Origin: Aeromonas sp. FDAARGOS 1405
GTDB taxonomy: Bacteria; Pseudomonadota; Gammaproteobacteria; Enterobacterales; Aeromonadaceae
Reading direction: 5' to 3'
DNA length: 64,000 nt
Assembly: GCF_019048265.1 (NCBI RefSeq)
Contig: NZ_CP077311.1
Coordinates: 3,295,001 to 3,359,000, forward strand
In this document: positions 1 through 9,582 of the stretch, in pieces
Layout of the letters: every line of letters begins with the position of its first letter
How positions within the stretch are numbered: position 1 is the stretch's first letter
The notes under the pieces: generated by a model
The model's input: only the letters and a program-made list of their open reading frames with translations
Databases searched by the model: none
What the model was told of the DNA's origin: nothing
Made by a program: the position numbers and the translations under genes

Positions 1-351
1 CCGGAAGGGGCCACCCCGAAAGATGGTCCGAGCGCCGGTATCGCCATGTGTACCGCACTGGTCTCCAGCTTGACCGGTAATCCGGTTCGTGCTGATGTGG
101 CGATGACAGGAGAGATCACCTTGCGCGGCGAAGTACTACCCATTGGTGGTCTGAAGGAGAAGTTGCTGGCAGCCCACCGTGGCGGCATCAAGCGAGTGCT
201 TATTCCGAAAGAGAACGAGCGTGACCTTGAGGAGATCCCGGCAAACGTCAAACAAGACCTTGAAATTTATCCTGTTCGCTGGATTGACGAGGTGCTGGAA
301 TTGGCGTTGCAGGACAATCCGCAGGGGTTTGAGCGCGTTTCTGTCGTGTAA
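1..351 (+). CDS. lon: Lon ATP-dependent protease, C-terminal part (5' end outside window)
   Basis: C-terminal proteolytic domain of Lon, the cytosolic AAA+ serine protease that degrades misfolded and regulatory proteins. The reading frame is open from base 1. The catalytic serine lies in PKDGPSAG (codon 31-33) and the dyad lysine in GGLKEK (codon 154-156); both are intact. The window holds only the last 116 codons of a protein usually near 780 residues. hupB follows, the usual lon-hupB order in gammaproteobacteria. Identification is secure; the missing part lies upstream. Confidence 0.97.
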   Translation, partial: PEGATPKDGPSAGIAMCTALVSSLTGNPVRADVAMTGEITLRGEVLPIGGLKEKLLAAHRGGIKRVLIPKENERDLEEIPANVKQDLEIYPVRWIDEVLELALQDNPQGFERVSVV

Positions 352-496
352 ATGTTGATGCGCCGCAAATTTGGCGCATTCGGCGGGTGGTTAAGGCTTG
401 CATGCGCCCGATAACGGAAGTAGCCTTGACCACCGATCGGGTACTCGTGATGAGTCGCAATGCGTTGTGTGGCGCGGGTTTGCGCCAGATTGTCAC

Positions 497-525
497 TTGC
501 AACTGATCAGGAGGCTTGCTATAAA
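497..525 (+). promoter_or_regulatory. Sigma-70 promoter of hupB
   Basis: TTGCAA (497-502), a 17-base spacer and TATAAA (520-525) form a good sigma-70 promoter. It starts transcription about 60 bases upstream of the hupB start codon and lets hupB be expressed independently of lon. Confidence 0.65.
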
Positions 526-591
526 ACCTCCACTTGTTGTGGCCAGGGAAATCAGCGCCGCAGCGGTGTTCGATAAAAGGGGAATATAAGA

Positions 592-864
592 GTGAATAAA
601 TCTCAACTGATTGACAAGATTGCAGACGGTGCCGATATCTCCAAAGCTGCCGCTGGCCGTGCATTGGATGCCTTCATTGATGCTGTTGGTGAAGCGCTGA
701 AAGAGGGTGACCAGGTTGCTCTGGTCGGTTTTGGTACTTTCGCTGTACGCGAGCGTGCTGCCCGTTCAGGCCGTAACCCGCAGACTGGCGCGACCATCGA
801 AATCGCTGCTGGTAAAGTTCCTGCCTTCAAAGCCGGTAAGGCCCTGAAAGACGCTGTTAACTAA
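592..864 (+). CDS. hupB: DNA-binding protein HU-beta
   Basis: Histone-like nucleoid protein of 90 residues, the standard HU length. It begins with GTG, preceded by AGGGGA at 7-8 bases. The N-terminal helices ([11 protein letters not shown]) and the DNA-clasping arm with the RSGRNPQTG motif (about residues 58-66) are intact, as is the C-terminal [14 protein letters not shown] dimers bend and compact DNA non-specifically. It has its own promoter and is followed by a strong terminator, so it is probably monocistronic. Confidence 0.97.
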   Translation: MNKSQLIDKIADGADISKAAAGRALDAFIDAVGEALKEGDQVALVGFGTFAVRERAARSGRNPQTGATIEIAAGKVPAFKAGKALKDAVN

Positions 865-945
865 GTCGGTCGCTGATATCCGTCGGCTACCGTCCTTGGT
901 CGCAGACCAGACAAGTTAGAGAGTCTTCTCTCATACTGATTGACC

Positions 946-977
946 AAGGCGCATCGCAATCGGTGCGCCTTTTTATT
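946..977 (+). terminator. Rho-independent terminator after hupB
   Basis: Stem AAGGCGCA / TGCGCCTT (946-953 with 964-971) with a 10-base loop and a T-rich tail. It separates hupB from ppiD. Confidence 0.85.
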
Positions 978-1014
978 GTTTACGCCCATCGAGTTCGGGA
1001 GCATAAGTACAAAC

Positions 1015-2928
1015 ATGATGTTGGATAAACTACGCGAAGGGGCGCAGGGCAAGGTAGCCAAGGTTATCTTGGGCCTGATCATCCTCTCCTTTGCCTTGGC
1101 TGGTGTAGGTAGTTACCTGAACGGCCCGGCCCGTACCGCCCCCGCCACCGTCAATGGCACCGAGATCAGTGCTGCGGCACTGGAAAATGCCTACCGTAAC
1201 GAGCGCGCCCGCATGGAATCCCAGATGGGAGAGGCATTCAGCCAGCTGGCCGCGAACCCCGATTACATGAAACAGTTCCGCCGTGGCGTGCTGGATCGGC
1301 TGATCGATCAGGCGCTGCTGGACAGCAAGGCCCGTGAACTGGGTCTGCGCATCAGCGATGAACAGATCAAGCAGGCCATCGTAGCGATGCCGGAGTTTGC
1401 CGAGAACGGCAAGTTCAACAATGACCGCTATCTTCAGTTGATCCGTCGTGCTGGTATGACTCCCGAAATGTTCCGTGACTCCCTGCGTCAGGATATGGTG
1501 CGTCAACAGCTGATGAGCGCCCTGCTGGGCACCGAATTCTCTCTCAAGGGTGAAGCGGAGCAGCTCGACAAGCTCTACAACCAGACTCGCGATCTGCGCC
1601 TGGTTCGTCTGGCTGCCGCCAACTACATGGCTGACGTTCAGGTCTCCGACAACGAGCTGGAGCAGTACTACAAGACCAATGGTGCCCGTTTCATGAACGA
1701 CGAGCAGGTCAAGGTCGACTATCTGCTGCTGGACGCCGCCAACCTCGCCAAAGATATCAAGGTCACCGAGCAGGATGCCCAGGATTACTACGATCAGCAC
1801 CAGGATCTGTTCCAGCGTGCCGAGCGTCGCCACGTGGCTCATATTCTGATCCCGTTTGGCAAGGATGAGAAAGCGGCTGAGCAGAAGGCCGAGGCCGTAT
1901 TGGCCAAAGCCAAAGCTGGAGATGATTTTGCTGCATTGGCCAAGGCTGACTCCTCCGATACCTTCTCTGCCAAAAAAGGCGGCGAGCTGGACTGGTTCGA
2001 GAAAGGGGTGATGGATCCGGCTTTCGAGAAGGCGGCCTTTGCCCTGAACAAGGCTGGTGATCTCTCCACCGTAGTGAAGAGCCCGTTCGGTTTCCACATC
2101 ATCAAGCTGCTGGGGGTTCAAGCTGCCCAGACCAAGCCGTTTGCCGATGTGAAGGAAGAGACCATCACTCGTCTGCAAGCTGACAAGGCCAAGGAGAAAT
2201 TCTTTGCTGAGCAGCAGAAGATGGCTGACCATAGCTTCGAGAACCCGGACTCGCTGGATCTGACTGCCGAGGCAATGGGGATGAAGGTCGATTCTACCGA
2301 TTACTTCACTCAAACAAATGCCCCAGCACCGCTGAACGATCCCAAGGTGCTTTCTGTGGCGTTTTCCGAGCAGTTGCGCGAGGACAACACCAACTCCGAC
2401 GTGATCGAACTCACCGATGGCAAGGCGCTGGTACTGCACATCACCGGTCACAAGCCCAAAGCGGTCAAGCCGTTGGCCGAGGTGAAAGAGCAGGTGATTG
2501 CCGCCATCAAGCATGACAAGGCTAGCGAAGTGGCCCGTGGCAAGGCTCAGGGTTTGCTGGACAAGCTGAAGGTCGGTGAGAGCATAGATGGGGACCTGGC
2601 TGCTTTGGGGCTGAAAGTAGAAACCCACAAAGGGGTTTCCCGCTTCGAACGTGCGATGGATGAGAATCTGGTCACAGAAGCCTTTATGTTGCCCCATCCC
2701 AAAGATGGCAAGCCCAGTGTCGGGTTGGTTACAGAGAACAATGGTGATCGCGTGGTAGTTGCGCTGGACAAGGTCAACGTCCCTGCCGCTGCGTCCGGTA
2801 TGGCCGCCATGCTGCAAGCTCAGCTGGGTCAGGGCAAAGCCCAGGTGGATTACAAGTCTCTGATCGACGAGTTGCGCAAAGCAGCCAAGATCGAGTACTT
2901 CACCAGTGTGGAAGCGACCGTCGAGTAA
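1015..2928 (+). CDS. ppiD: Peptidyl-prolyl isomerase / periplasmic chaperone PpiD
   Basis: Inner-membrane-anchored periplasmic chaperone with a parvulin-type domain that helps newly secreted proteins fold. The protein has 637 residues when started at the ATG-ATG pair at 1015, matching the family start (MMLDKLREG). An upstream in-frame ATG at 940 lies inside the hupB terminator and is unlikely. One transmembrane helix (about residues 15-35) precedes a SurA-N-like segment. The parvulin domain lies near residues 255-370 (HVAHILIPFG ... SPFGFHIIKLLG), followed by a long C-terminal chaperone part. A strong terminator follows, so it is probably a single-gene unit. Confidence 0.94.
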   Translation: MMLDKLREGAQGKVAKVILGLIILSFALAGVGSYLNGPARTAPATVNGTEISAAALENAYRNERARMESQMGEAFSQLAANPDYMKQFRRGVLDRLIDQALLDSKARELGLRISDEQIKQAIVAMPEFAENGKFNNDRYLQLIRRAGMTPEMFRDSLRQDMVRQQLMSALLGTEFSLKGEAEQLDKLYNQTRDLRLVRLAAANYMADVQVSDNELEQYYKTNGARFMNDEQVKVDYLLLDAANLAKDIKVTEQDAQDYYDQHQDLFQRAERRHVAHILIPFGKDEKAAEQKAEAVLAKAKAGDDFAALAKADSSDTFSAKKGGELDWFEKGVMDPAFEKAAFALNKAGDLSTVVKSPFGFHIIKLLGVQAAQTKPFADVKEETITRLQADKAKEKFFAEQQKMADHSFENPDSLDLTAEAMGMKVDSTDYFTQTNAPAPLNDPKVLSVAFSEQLREDNTNSDVIELTDGKALVLHITGHKPKAVKPLAEVKEQVIAAIKHDKASEVARGKAQGLLDKLKVGESIDGDLAALGLKVETHKGVSRFERAMDENLVTEAFMLPHPKDGKPSVGLVTENNGDRVVVALDKVNVPAAASGMAAMLQAQLGQGKAQVDYKSLIDELRKAAKIEYFTSVEATVE

Positions 2929-2950
2929 TCGGCACTGCGCAATCCATTGA

Positions 2951-2980
2951 AAACGGCTCCTTGATGGAGCCGTTTTTTTA
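2951..2980 (+). terminator. Rho-independent terminator after ppiD
   Basis: AACGGCTCC-TTGA-TGGAGCCGTT hairpin followed by seven T residues. Confidence 0.88.
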
Positions 2981-3008
2981 TCTGTGAGCAAGAGGGGAGA
3001 TATTCAAG

Positions 3009-3067
3009 CTCTGCTCTCTGCTCTCTGCTCTCTGCTCTCTGCTCTCTGCTCTCTGCTCTCTGCTCTG
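3009..3067. repeat. Seven-base tandem repeat (CTCTGCT), about 8 copies
   Basis: Perfect head-to-tail units of seven bases: G residues recur at 3013, 3020, 3027, 3034, 3041, 3048, 3055 and 3062, with a 5-base partial unit at each end. The array sits between the terminators of the converging ppiD and ybiT genes, so it interrupts no reading frame. Its length is expected to vary by slippage. Confidence 0.93.
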
Positions 3068-3123
3068 TGGCGTGTAGTCACACCGCGGTTATACGCCATC
3101 TCAGTCGTCTAAAAACGGGATAT

Positions 3124-3153
3124 AAAAAAACCGGCACCTGAGTGCCGGTTTTG
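3124..3153 (-). terminator. Rho-independent terminator of ybiT (bidirectional)
   Basis: ACCGGCAC-CTGA-GTGCCGGT hairpin. On the minus strand it is followed by a run of T residues (A-run 3124-3130 on plus). It lies about 20 bases past the ybiT stop codon. Confidence 0.85.
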
Positions 3154-3171
3154 CATTGCGCAGGAGCGGGG

Positions 3172-4764
3172 TTATACCACGCCCTGGGTGCGCAGGTAAT
3201 CCTCGTAGGTGCCGCCGAAGTCGCGGATGCCATCTTCGGTCAGCTCCAGGATGCGGGTCGCCAGGGAGGAGACGAATTCGCGGTCGTGAGAGACGAAGAT
3301 CAGGGTCCCTTGGTAGAGCTCCAGCGCCATGTTCAAGGATTCGATGGATTCCATGTCCAGGTGGTTGGTCGGCTCATCCATGATCAGGATGTTGGGGCGC
3401 TGCATCATCAGCTTGCCGAACAGCATGCGACCCTGTTCACCACCGGAGAGCACCTTGACCGGTTTCTTGATGTCGTCCTGAGAGAACAGCAGACGGCCCA
3501 GTATGGAGCGTACAGCCTGCTCGTCTTCGTTCTCCTGTTTCCACTGGGCCATCCAGTCGAACACGTTGAGATCAGTGTCGAAGTCTTCGGCGTGATCCTG
3601 AGCGTAGTAACCGATCTGGGCGTTCTCGGACCACTTGATGGTGCCGGTATCCGGAGCCAGTGCGCCCACCAAGGTCTTGATCAGAGTCGATTTACCGATA
3701 CCGTTGGTACCCAGAATGGCGACCTTCTCGCCCACTTCCATCATCATGTTGAGGCCCTTGAACAGGGGACCGTCGCCATAACCCTTGGAGACACCTTCCA
3801 CTTCCAGGATGTTGCGATAGAGCTTTTTGTCCTGCTCGAAGCGGATGAAGGGGTTCTGGCGGCTGGAGACCTTGACGTCTTCAATCTTGATCTTGTCGAT
3901 CTGCTTGAGACGGGAGGTCGCCTGACGGGACTTGGAAGCGTTGGCGCTGAAACGGGAGACGAAGGATTGCAGATCGGCGATCTGGGCCTTCTTCTTGGCG
4001 TTGTCTGCCAGCAGGCGCTCGCGCGCCTGGGTGGCGGCCAGCATGTAGTCATCGTAGTTGCCTGGATAGACGCGCAGCTCGCCGTAGTCCAGATCCGCCA
4101 TGTGGGTACAGACAGAGTTCAGGAAGTGACGGTCGTGAGAGATGATGATCATGGTGCTTTCACGTTCGTTGAGCACCTGCTCCAGCCAGCGAATGGTGTT
4201 GATATCCAGGTTGTTGGTCGGTTCGTCCAGCAGCAGGATATCGGGGTTGGAGAACAGCGCCTGTGCCAGCAGCACCCGCAGTTTCCAGCCCGGGGCTACT
4301 TCGCTCATCGGGCCGTTGTGCTGCTCGAGAGGAATGCCGACACCCAGCAGCAGCTCGCCTGCACGTGCTTCAGCGGTGTAGCCGTCATATTCGGCGACCA
4401 GACCTTCCAGCTCGGCGGCCTTCATATAGTCTTCGTCGGTGGCTTCGAGGTTGGCGTAGATGGCATCGCGCTCGGCGATGGCTGCCCACAGCTCGGTGTG
4501 GCCCATCATGACCACATCCAGTACGCGCATATCTTCGTAGGCGAACTGATCCTGACGCAGCTTACCGATGCGCTCGTTGACGTCCAGGCTCACATTACCG
4601 CCAGTGGGCTCCAGATCACCACCGAGGATCTTCATAAAGGTGGACTTGCCACAGCCGTTGGCGCCGATAAGGCCATAGCGGTTGCCGCCGCCAAACTTGA
4701 CGTTGATGTTCTCAAACAGCGGCTTGGCGCCGAACTGCATGGTGATGTTGTTGCTGCTTAACAA
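3172..4764 (-). CDS. ybiT: ABC-F family ATPase YbiT
   Basis: Ribosome-associated ABC-F protein of 530 residues, the same length as E. coli YbiT, to which it reads as closely similar throughout. Two ABC domains are joined by the ABC-F linker. First domain: Walker [10 protein letters not shown] (about residues 38-46), Walker [12 protein letters not shown]. Second domain: Walker [10 protein letters not shown] (about 350-358), signature LSGGEQGRM, Walker [12 protein letters not shown]. There are no membrane segments. Members act on translating ribosomes (EttA relatives) or in antibiotic protection; the exact substrate state of YbiT is inferred from the family. It is a single-gene unit with its own terminator. 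Confidence 0.95.
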   Translation of the reverse strand: MLSSNNITMQFGAKPLFENINVKFGGGNRYGLIGANGCGKSTFMKILGGDLEPTGGNVSLDVNERIGKLRQDQFAYEDMRVLDVVMMGHTELWAAIAERDAIYANLEATDEDYMKAAELEGLVAEYDGYTAEARAGELLLGVGIPLEQHNGPMSEVAPGWKLRVLLAQALFSNPDILLLDEPTNNLDINTIRWLEQVLNERESTMIIISHDRHFLNSVCTHMADLDYGELRVYPGNYDDYMLAATQARERLLADNAKKKAQIADLQSFVSRFSANASKSRQATSRLKQIDKIKIEDVKVSSRQNPFIRFEQDKKLYRNILEVEGVSKGYGDGPLFKGLNMMMEVGEKVAILGTNGIGKSTLIKTLVGALAPDTGTIKWSENAQIGYYAQDHAEDFDTDLNVFDWMAQWKQENEDEQAVRSILGRLLFSQDDIKKPVKVLSGGEQGRMLFGKLMMQRPNILIMDEPTNHLDMESIESLNMALELYQGTLIFVSHDREFVSSLATRILELTEDGIRDFGGTYEDYLRTQGVV

Positions 4765-4883
4765 GGTATGTGTCCCGATTGGTCTGTCAAATGGCGCGCA
4801 TTATGGCACAGATCCCCCGAAAGTTTTAGCGAGAAGTGTGATCTTGATCGGTGCAAGCGGGGCGTGCAGCCGATTGATGGGCA

Positions 4884-4912
4884 ATAAAAAAAGCCGGCTT
4901 GAAGCCGGCTTG
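4884..4912 (-). terminator. Rho-independent terminator of the actP operon
   Basis: AAGCCGGCTT repeated around a single central base gives a hairpin. On the minus strand it runs into seven T residues (plus A-run 4885-4891). It lies about 20 bases past the actP stop. Confidence 0.8.
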
Positions 4913-4931
4913 GAAGGATGAACTTGATCTG

Positions 4932-6584
4932 TTAGTGGGAAGTTGCGCCAGAGGCCCCCAGCCCGGTTTGGGAGCGAACGAACTGCGGCAGGAACTTGGC
5001 ATGCTCGTCGGCGGCGTTCTGGGAGCTGTCAGTGATGGAGAAGAACCAGATCCCGATGAATGCCAACCCCATGGAGAAGAGGGCAGGGTATTCGTAGGGG
5101 AAGATGGCCTGGGCATGGCCCAGCACTTTCACCCACACGGTCGGACCCAGGATCATCAGGGTCACTGCGCTCGCCAGTCCCAGCCAGCCACCGTAGACGG
5201 CGCCACGGGTGGTCAGGCGTGACCAGAACATGGAGAGGAACAGCACCGGGAAGTTGCAGCTGGCGGCGATGGAGAAGGCCAGACCGACCATGAAGGCGAT
5301 GTTCTGCTTCTCGAACAGGATCCCCAGACCAATGGCAACCACACCCAGTACCAGAGTCGTCATCTTGGAGACGCGCAGTTCATCAGTCTCGTTGGCCTTG
5401 CCCTTCTTCAACACACTGGCATAGAGGTCATGGGAGACCGCAGAGGCTCCGGCCAGGGTCAATCCGGCGACTACCGCCAGAATGGTGGCAAATGCCACGG
5501 CAGAGATGAAGCCGAGGAACAGACTTCCACCCACTGCATCAGCCAAGTGGACGGCTGCCATGTTGGTGCCGCCCAACAGGGCGCCGGTGGCATCCTTGAA
5601 GGCCGGATTGGTGCTTACCAGCAGGATGGCGCCAAAACCGATGATGAAGGTGAGAATGTAGAAGTAACCGATAAAGCCAGTGGCGTAGAACACCGATTTA
5701 CGCGCCTCTTTGGCATCGCTCACGGTGAAGAAGCGCATCAGGATATGGGGCAGGCCGGCGGTACCGAACATCAATGCCAGACCGAGCGAAATGGCGGAGA
5801 TGGGGTCGGAGACCAGCCCGCCCGGGCTCATGATAGCGGAGCCTTTCTCGTGCACTTTGACCGCTTCACTAAACAGGGCGCCGATGTCGAAGTTGACCGA
5901 TTTCATGACCATGATGGCCATGAAGCTAGCACCGGAGAGCAGCATCACTGCCTTGATGATCTGCACCCAGGTGGTGGCCAGCATGCCGCCAAACAGCACG
6001 TAGAGCACCATCAGGATACCAACCAGCACCACGGCCACATGGTATTGCAGGCCAAACAGCAGCTCGATCAGTTTGCCGGCACCGACCATCTGGGCGATCA
6101 GGTAGAGGGCGACTACCACCAGCGAACCGCAGGCGGAGAGGGTGCGCACTTCAGTCTGTTTGAGACGATATGAGGCGACATCGGCGAAGGTGTATTTGCC
6201 GAGATTGCGCAGCCGTTCGGCGATCAGGAACAGAATGATGGGCCAGCCCACCAGAAAGCCGATGGAGTAGATGAGGCCGTCATAGCCGGAGGTGTAGACC
6301 AGCGCGGAGATCCCGAGGAAGGAGGCGGCGGACATATAGTCACCGGCGATGGCCAGACCGTTCTGGAAGCCGGTGATACGGCCACCGGCCGCATAGTAGT
6401 CGGAAGCCGAGCGGTTGCGCTTGGAGGCCCAGTAGGTGATGAACAGGGTAGCGGCCACAAACACCAGAAACATCACGATGGCGGCGACATTAAGGGGCTG
6501 ACGCTCCACGGCGCCAGAGATTGCATCGGCCGCCAGCAGGGGAGAGGAGGCCAGTGAGGTCAACAGCAGCAACTTGCCTTTCAT
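4932..6584 (-). CDS. actP: Cation/acetate symporter ActP
   Basis: Sodium:solute symporter family (SSS) permease for acetate and related short acids, 550 residues (E. coli ActP 549). A cleavable N-terminal hydrophobic segment precedes about 13 membrane helices. The SSS region around residues 50-110 ([20 protein letters not shown]) is well preserved. Its start codon overlaps the yjcH stop (ATGA), so the two are translationally coupled, as in E. coli where acs-yjcH-actP form an operon; acs is absent here. A second acetate carrier, satP, lies at 17.6 kb. Confidence 0.95.
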   Translation of the reverse strand: MKGKLLLLTSLASSPLLAADAISGAVERQPLNVAAIVMFLVFVAATLFITYWASKRNRSASDYYAAGGRITGFQNGLAIAGDYMSAASFLGISALVYTSGYDGLIYSIGFLVGWPIILFLIAERLRNLGKYTFADVASYRLKQTEVRTLSACGSLVVVALYLIAQMVGAGKLIELLFGLQYHVAVVLVGILMVLYVLFGGMLATTWVQIIKAVMLLSGASFMAIMVMKSVNFDIGALFSEAVKVHEKGSAIMSPGGLVSDPISAISLGLALMFGTAGLPHILMRFFTVSDAKEARKSVFYATGFIGYFYILTFIIGFGAILLVSTNPAFKDATGALLGGTNMAAVHLADAVGGSLFLGFISAVAFATILAVVAGLTLAGASAVSHDLYASVLKKGKANETDELRVSKMTTLVLGVVAIGLGILFEKQNIAFMVGLAFSIAASCNFPVLFLSMFWSRLTTRGAVYGGWLGLASAVTLMILGPTVWVKVLGHAQAIFPYEYPALFSMGLAFIGIWFFSITDSSQNAADEHAKFLPQFVRSQTGLGASGATSH

Positions 6585-6892
6585 GATTGCACCCCTTTGA
6601 GGATCTTCTGGTTCAGTTCATCAAACTCGCCGTTGGCGCGAAAGACATAGACGCCGGTCAACACGAAGGAGGAGAGGATCAATCCTACCCCGACAGGAAT
6701 GCCGCGAGTAATGGTCGACCCTTCGCTCAAGGGGGTGCCCAGCCAACCGGGGGCAAAGGCGATGAGCAGAATAAACGCCAGGTAGAGTCCCAGCATCAGA
6801 GCCGAGAGGGCCCAGGCAAAACGCTGGCGCTTGGCGACCAGCTCCTGGAAGTTGGGATCTTGCTGGATCCTCAGATAGCTTTGCTGTTCCAT
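6581..6892 (-). CDS. yjcH: DUF485 inner-membrane protein YjcH
   Basis: Small membrane protein of 103 residues with two transmembrane helices, the obligate genetic partner of Act[14 protein letters not shown] and [18 protein letters not shown] are family hallmarks. The ATG at 6892 (MEQQSYL) is chosen over an upstream ATG because GGAGAA stands 6-7 bases before it and it matches the family start. Function is unproven; an accessory role in ActP assembly or activity is assumed from constant linkage. Confidence 0.92.
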   Translation of the reverse strand: MEQQSYLRIQQDPNFQELVAKRQRFAWALSALMLGLYLAFILLIAFAPGWLGTPLSEGSTITRGIPVGVGLILSSFVLTGVYVFRANGEFDELNQKILKGVQS

Positions 6893-6997
6893 TGCAGTTC
6901 TCCATGACATGAGTGTCAGCGGTGGATGGGGTAACCTCGACGAGCAGGCAATCTGCTCATGTAAGCAAAATGTGAATTAAATGTTATTTCTCGACAA

Positions 6998-7624
6998 TTA
7001 GACTTTGGGATAAGTGAGCGGCGAGCCGCAGGTCAGGCGCAGGTAGATGAGCGCGGCCGTGGTGGCATCGGCAAGGGCATCGTGGGCGGGCAGGGATGGG
7101 AGTTCAAGGTGGCTGCAGATGGCACTCAAATGGAGGTCAATAGCCGCATCGGGATAGCGGCGATAGAGGTGGTCGTGATAGAGCTGGCTCACCTCGATCC
7201 CTCGCTGGGGCAGGGTCAATCCCCACAATTTCTGGCAGGCGAGATTGAGAATACGCAGATCGTAGGCTACGTGATAGCCCACCAGTTCACGGGGGCCGAT
7301 AAAGTGAAGCAGCAGGCGCAGCGCGGCTTCCAGCTCCATCCCCTGTTGCAGATCCTGATGGCGCAGACCGTGGATCACCACAGATTGGCTGGTCAGGCTG
7401 GCCGGTGGCTGTACTTTGATGGCGAGGGCCTCGCCGGTCAGCAGCCGGTTGCCCTGAATGCGCACCGCCCCGATGGAGACGATCTCCGCCTGCTCGGGAT
7501 CGAGACTGGTGGTCTCGAAATCGAGGGCGACCTGTTCATCTTTCGGTGGGGTGGCAAAGAGCGGCGCGAACTCGCCCGTTCGGAACGTGCGGCCATACCA
7601 GTAGCGTCGAGCGCGGCTCAACAT
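6998..7624 (-). CDS. DnaQ-like 3'-5' exonuclease (DEDDh)
   Basis: Exonuclease-domain protein of 208 residues. Exo I motif is ALDFETTSLD (about residues 33-42), Exo II GYHVAYDLRIL, Exo III HDALADATTAAL; these supply the D, E, D, D and H residues of the DEDDh class, so it should be an active metal-dependent 3'-5' exonuclease. It lacks polymerase III epsilon's C-terminal part. The ATG at 7624 starts two bases after the stop of the DUF294 gene, indicating one operon. The pair with an actP-linked DUF294 protein recurs in gammaproteobacteria; the nucleic acid substrate is unknown. Confidence 0.88.
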   Translation of the reverse strand: MLSRARRYWYGRTFRTGEFAPLFATPPKDEQVALDFETTSLDPEQAEIVSIGAVRIQGNRLLTGEALAIKVQPPASLTSQSVVIHGLRHQDLQQGMELEAALRLLLHFIGPRELVGYHVAYDLRILNLACQKLWGLTLPQRGIEVSQLYHDHLYRRYPDAAIDLHLSAICSHLELPSLPAHDALADATTAALIYLRLTCGSPLTYPKV

Positions 7625-7626
7625 GA

Positions 7627-9414
7627 CTATTGTCTCAGACGAAAGTGCAAGGTGAGCCACTGCTGGAATTTTTTCACCTGATGCAGCGCCTGACGCAACA
7701 GATCCCGCTCGCTGTGGCTCAGCTCGCTTGTCTGCACCCGACTATTGCCCCCCTTGAGCTGGCTGCGCAGCCTCAGCCGGATAAAGAGCCGAAACGCCTC
7801 TGCCAGATTGCTGCCATAGTCGGCACTGAGCCGATCGGCGGCCACCAGTGCGTCGATACGCCCTAGGGTTGAAGTCTCCAGAATCCCAGCCTCAAGGGCC
7901 AACATGCGGATACCGTGCACCAGCGGGAACAGGCCGCCCCGCTTCAGATCCAGCCCTTCCGGTGGCTGCTCCAGCCTGCCAAACAGGGTGAGCGGAGCAT
8001 GAAAGGCCACCGCCGGTCGCACCATCTCTGCCAGCAGATCCCGCCTGTCCGCCAACTGCTCGCGCAGCGCTCTGGCAACCGGCAGATGGAGCTGTCGATC
8101 CCCCGCGATGGGGTGAGCATCGGCCAGGGTGGCGAGCCAGAGCAGCTCATCCTCTTTTGCCGTGGTGCAGGCACTGGCAATGGCGCTTTGCCACTCGCTA
8201 CCTGTTTTCACCCAGGCCGGATTGTTCACCATCACCAGCCCGGGGCACAGCGGGTAGCCGAGGCGCTCCAGCAGGGCGCTAAATTCGGCCAGATCGGCTG
8301 CCTGGGTGGGCCATGCCAGCCCTTCTGGCAGGATCAGGGCGTTGTCCTGATCGGTTTTGAGGATCTGCTCGCCGCGCCCCTCCGAACCCAGCATCAGCAG
8401 GCAGACCTTATCCTGCACCTCGGGGGGGATCACCAGCGCAAAGGTTTTGGCGATCAGCTGCTCGTTGATGGTGGCGATGAGCTTCATCAAAAAGGCGGTG
8501 TGGATCCCCTGGGCAAACAGCGAGCGGGTCAATTGTTGCTGTTCGCGGGCGACCGCCTCCAGCGCCGGCAGGCTGTCGGCACGGGCGATGCGCAACGTCA
8601 GCACGTGGGAGTGGGTCGAGAAGAGCCCCAGCACCTGGGTCAGTTGCAAGATGCCCGCCACTTCGTTGCCGCGCCACACCACCAGTCGCTTGATGCGATG
8701 GCGGGTCATCAGCAGCAGGGCATCAAACAGATAGCTCTCCAGCGGCAGACCAATCAGAGGAGTAGGGGTCAGCACCGAGAGGGGGGCCGTCAGCGGCAAT
8801 CCCTTAAGGGTCAGGGCATGGAGCAAGGTCTTGCGGGTTGCCAGCGTGAGGGAGCCGTCGTGGGCGGGGTAGAGCAGGCAATCGGTCCCCTTGCTCACCA
8901 TGGCTTCGGTGGCTGCCAGCAGTGACAGCTTGCTGTCGACGATAAGCGGTGCCTGCAGGTGGCCGGGTTCGATGCGGGTCAGGATAAATTCCGCCAGATT
9001 CTTCTGACCCAGTTGTTCGCGTTGCTCCTGCTGGCGCTGGCGCTCGGCCAGATTGGCGGTGAAGTAGCTGGCAAACTGCGGATCCTGCTCACAGAGCGCC
9101 AGAAAGGTGTGGCGAGGAATGAGCTGGCAGAGGCTATCTTCCAGCGCGGTGAAGCGGTGGCGGCCGCGGCCGTCAAACTGGGCGCGCACGTCGAACAGAT
9201 CATCGACCCCGTAATCACCAAACTGGTGGTGAGGGGCAGACTCTTCCACCGCCCCCTTGATGATGAGATAGAGGCCGGGAGGCTCGTCCCCCTCCTTGAG
9301 CAGAATATCACCAGCGCGAAAATAGCAGAGCGAGAGGTGACGGGATAGCCGCTCGCGCGCCTCCTCATCCAGTCGGTCGAACGGTGGTCTGGCAAAATTG
9401 AACAGGGTTGACAT
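7627..9414 (-). CDS. cNMP-binding / CBS / DUF294 putative nucleotidyltransferase
   Basis: Soluble protein of 595 residues with, in order, a cyclic-nucleotide-binding fold (about 15-115, LLKEGDEPPGLYLIIKGAVEE), a CBS pair (about 150-265), a DUF294 nucleotidyltransferase domain (GSEGRGEQILKTDQDNAL near residue 345, GlnD-like GS...D.D pattern) and the DUF294 C-terminal helical domain. This architecture suggests a sensor that modifies a protein by adding a nucleotide; the target is unknown. ATG 9414 is chosen because GAGGA precedes it. It is cotranscribed with the exonuclease and lies upstream of yjcH-actP, suggesting a link to acetate or carbon status. Confidence 0.86.
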   Translation of the reverse strand: MSTLFNFARPPFDRLDEEARERLSRHLSLCYFRAGDILLKEGDEPPGLYLIIKGAVEESAPHHQFGDYGVDDLFDVRAQFDGRGRHRFTALEDSLCQLIPRHTFLALCEQDPQFASYFTANLAERQRQQEQREQLGQKNLAEFILTRIEPGHLQAPLIVDSKLSLLAATEAMVSKGTDCLLYPAHDGSLTLATRKTLLHALTLKGLPLTAPLSVLTPTPLIGLPLESYLFDALLLMTRHRIKRLVVWRGNEVAGILQLTQVLGLFSTHSHVLTLRIARADSLPALEAVAREQQQLTRSLFAQGIHTAFLMKLIATINEQLIAKTFALVIPPEVQDKVCLLMLGSEGRGEQILKTDQDNALILPEGLAWPTQAADLAEFSALLERLGYPLCPGLVMVNNPAWVKTGSEWQSAIASACTTAKEDELLWLATLADAHPIAGDRQLHLPVARALREQLADRRDLLAEMVRPAVAFHAPLTLFGRLEQPPEGLDLKRGGLFPLVHGIRMLALEAGILETSTLGRIDALVAADRLSADYGSNLAEAFRLFIRLRLRSQLKGGNSRVQTSELSHSERDLLRQALHQVKKFQQWLTLHFRLRQ

Positions 9415-9582
9415 GACAGCGTCCTCTGCTGGCTTGCGGCACTCATGCTGCTCCCAGTGTGACAAAGGGAGGGGGAGGCGACCAGCCGACTTTAGTCTCA
9501 GCTGTACCGCCTGTTCACACTCTGATAACGTGGTGGTATGACCAGTGAGTCAGTTTCAGGGATCAAGGAGAGGACAAGGGAG

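Noticed and set aside
1030..2991. Long open frame (about 650 codons) on the minus strand across ppiD
   Set aside because: Antisense shadow of a GC-rich gene; no ribosome site or recognisable domain. Similar shadows lie over ybiT (3142-4761), the alanine symporter (14293-16017), liuB (26411-28108) and the antiporter (34848-36281).
3009..3067. CRISPR array
   Set aside because: Units are 7 bases with no spacers; no cas genes nearby.
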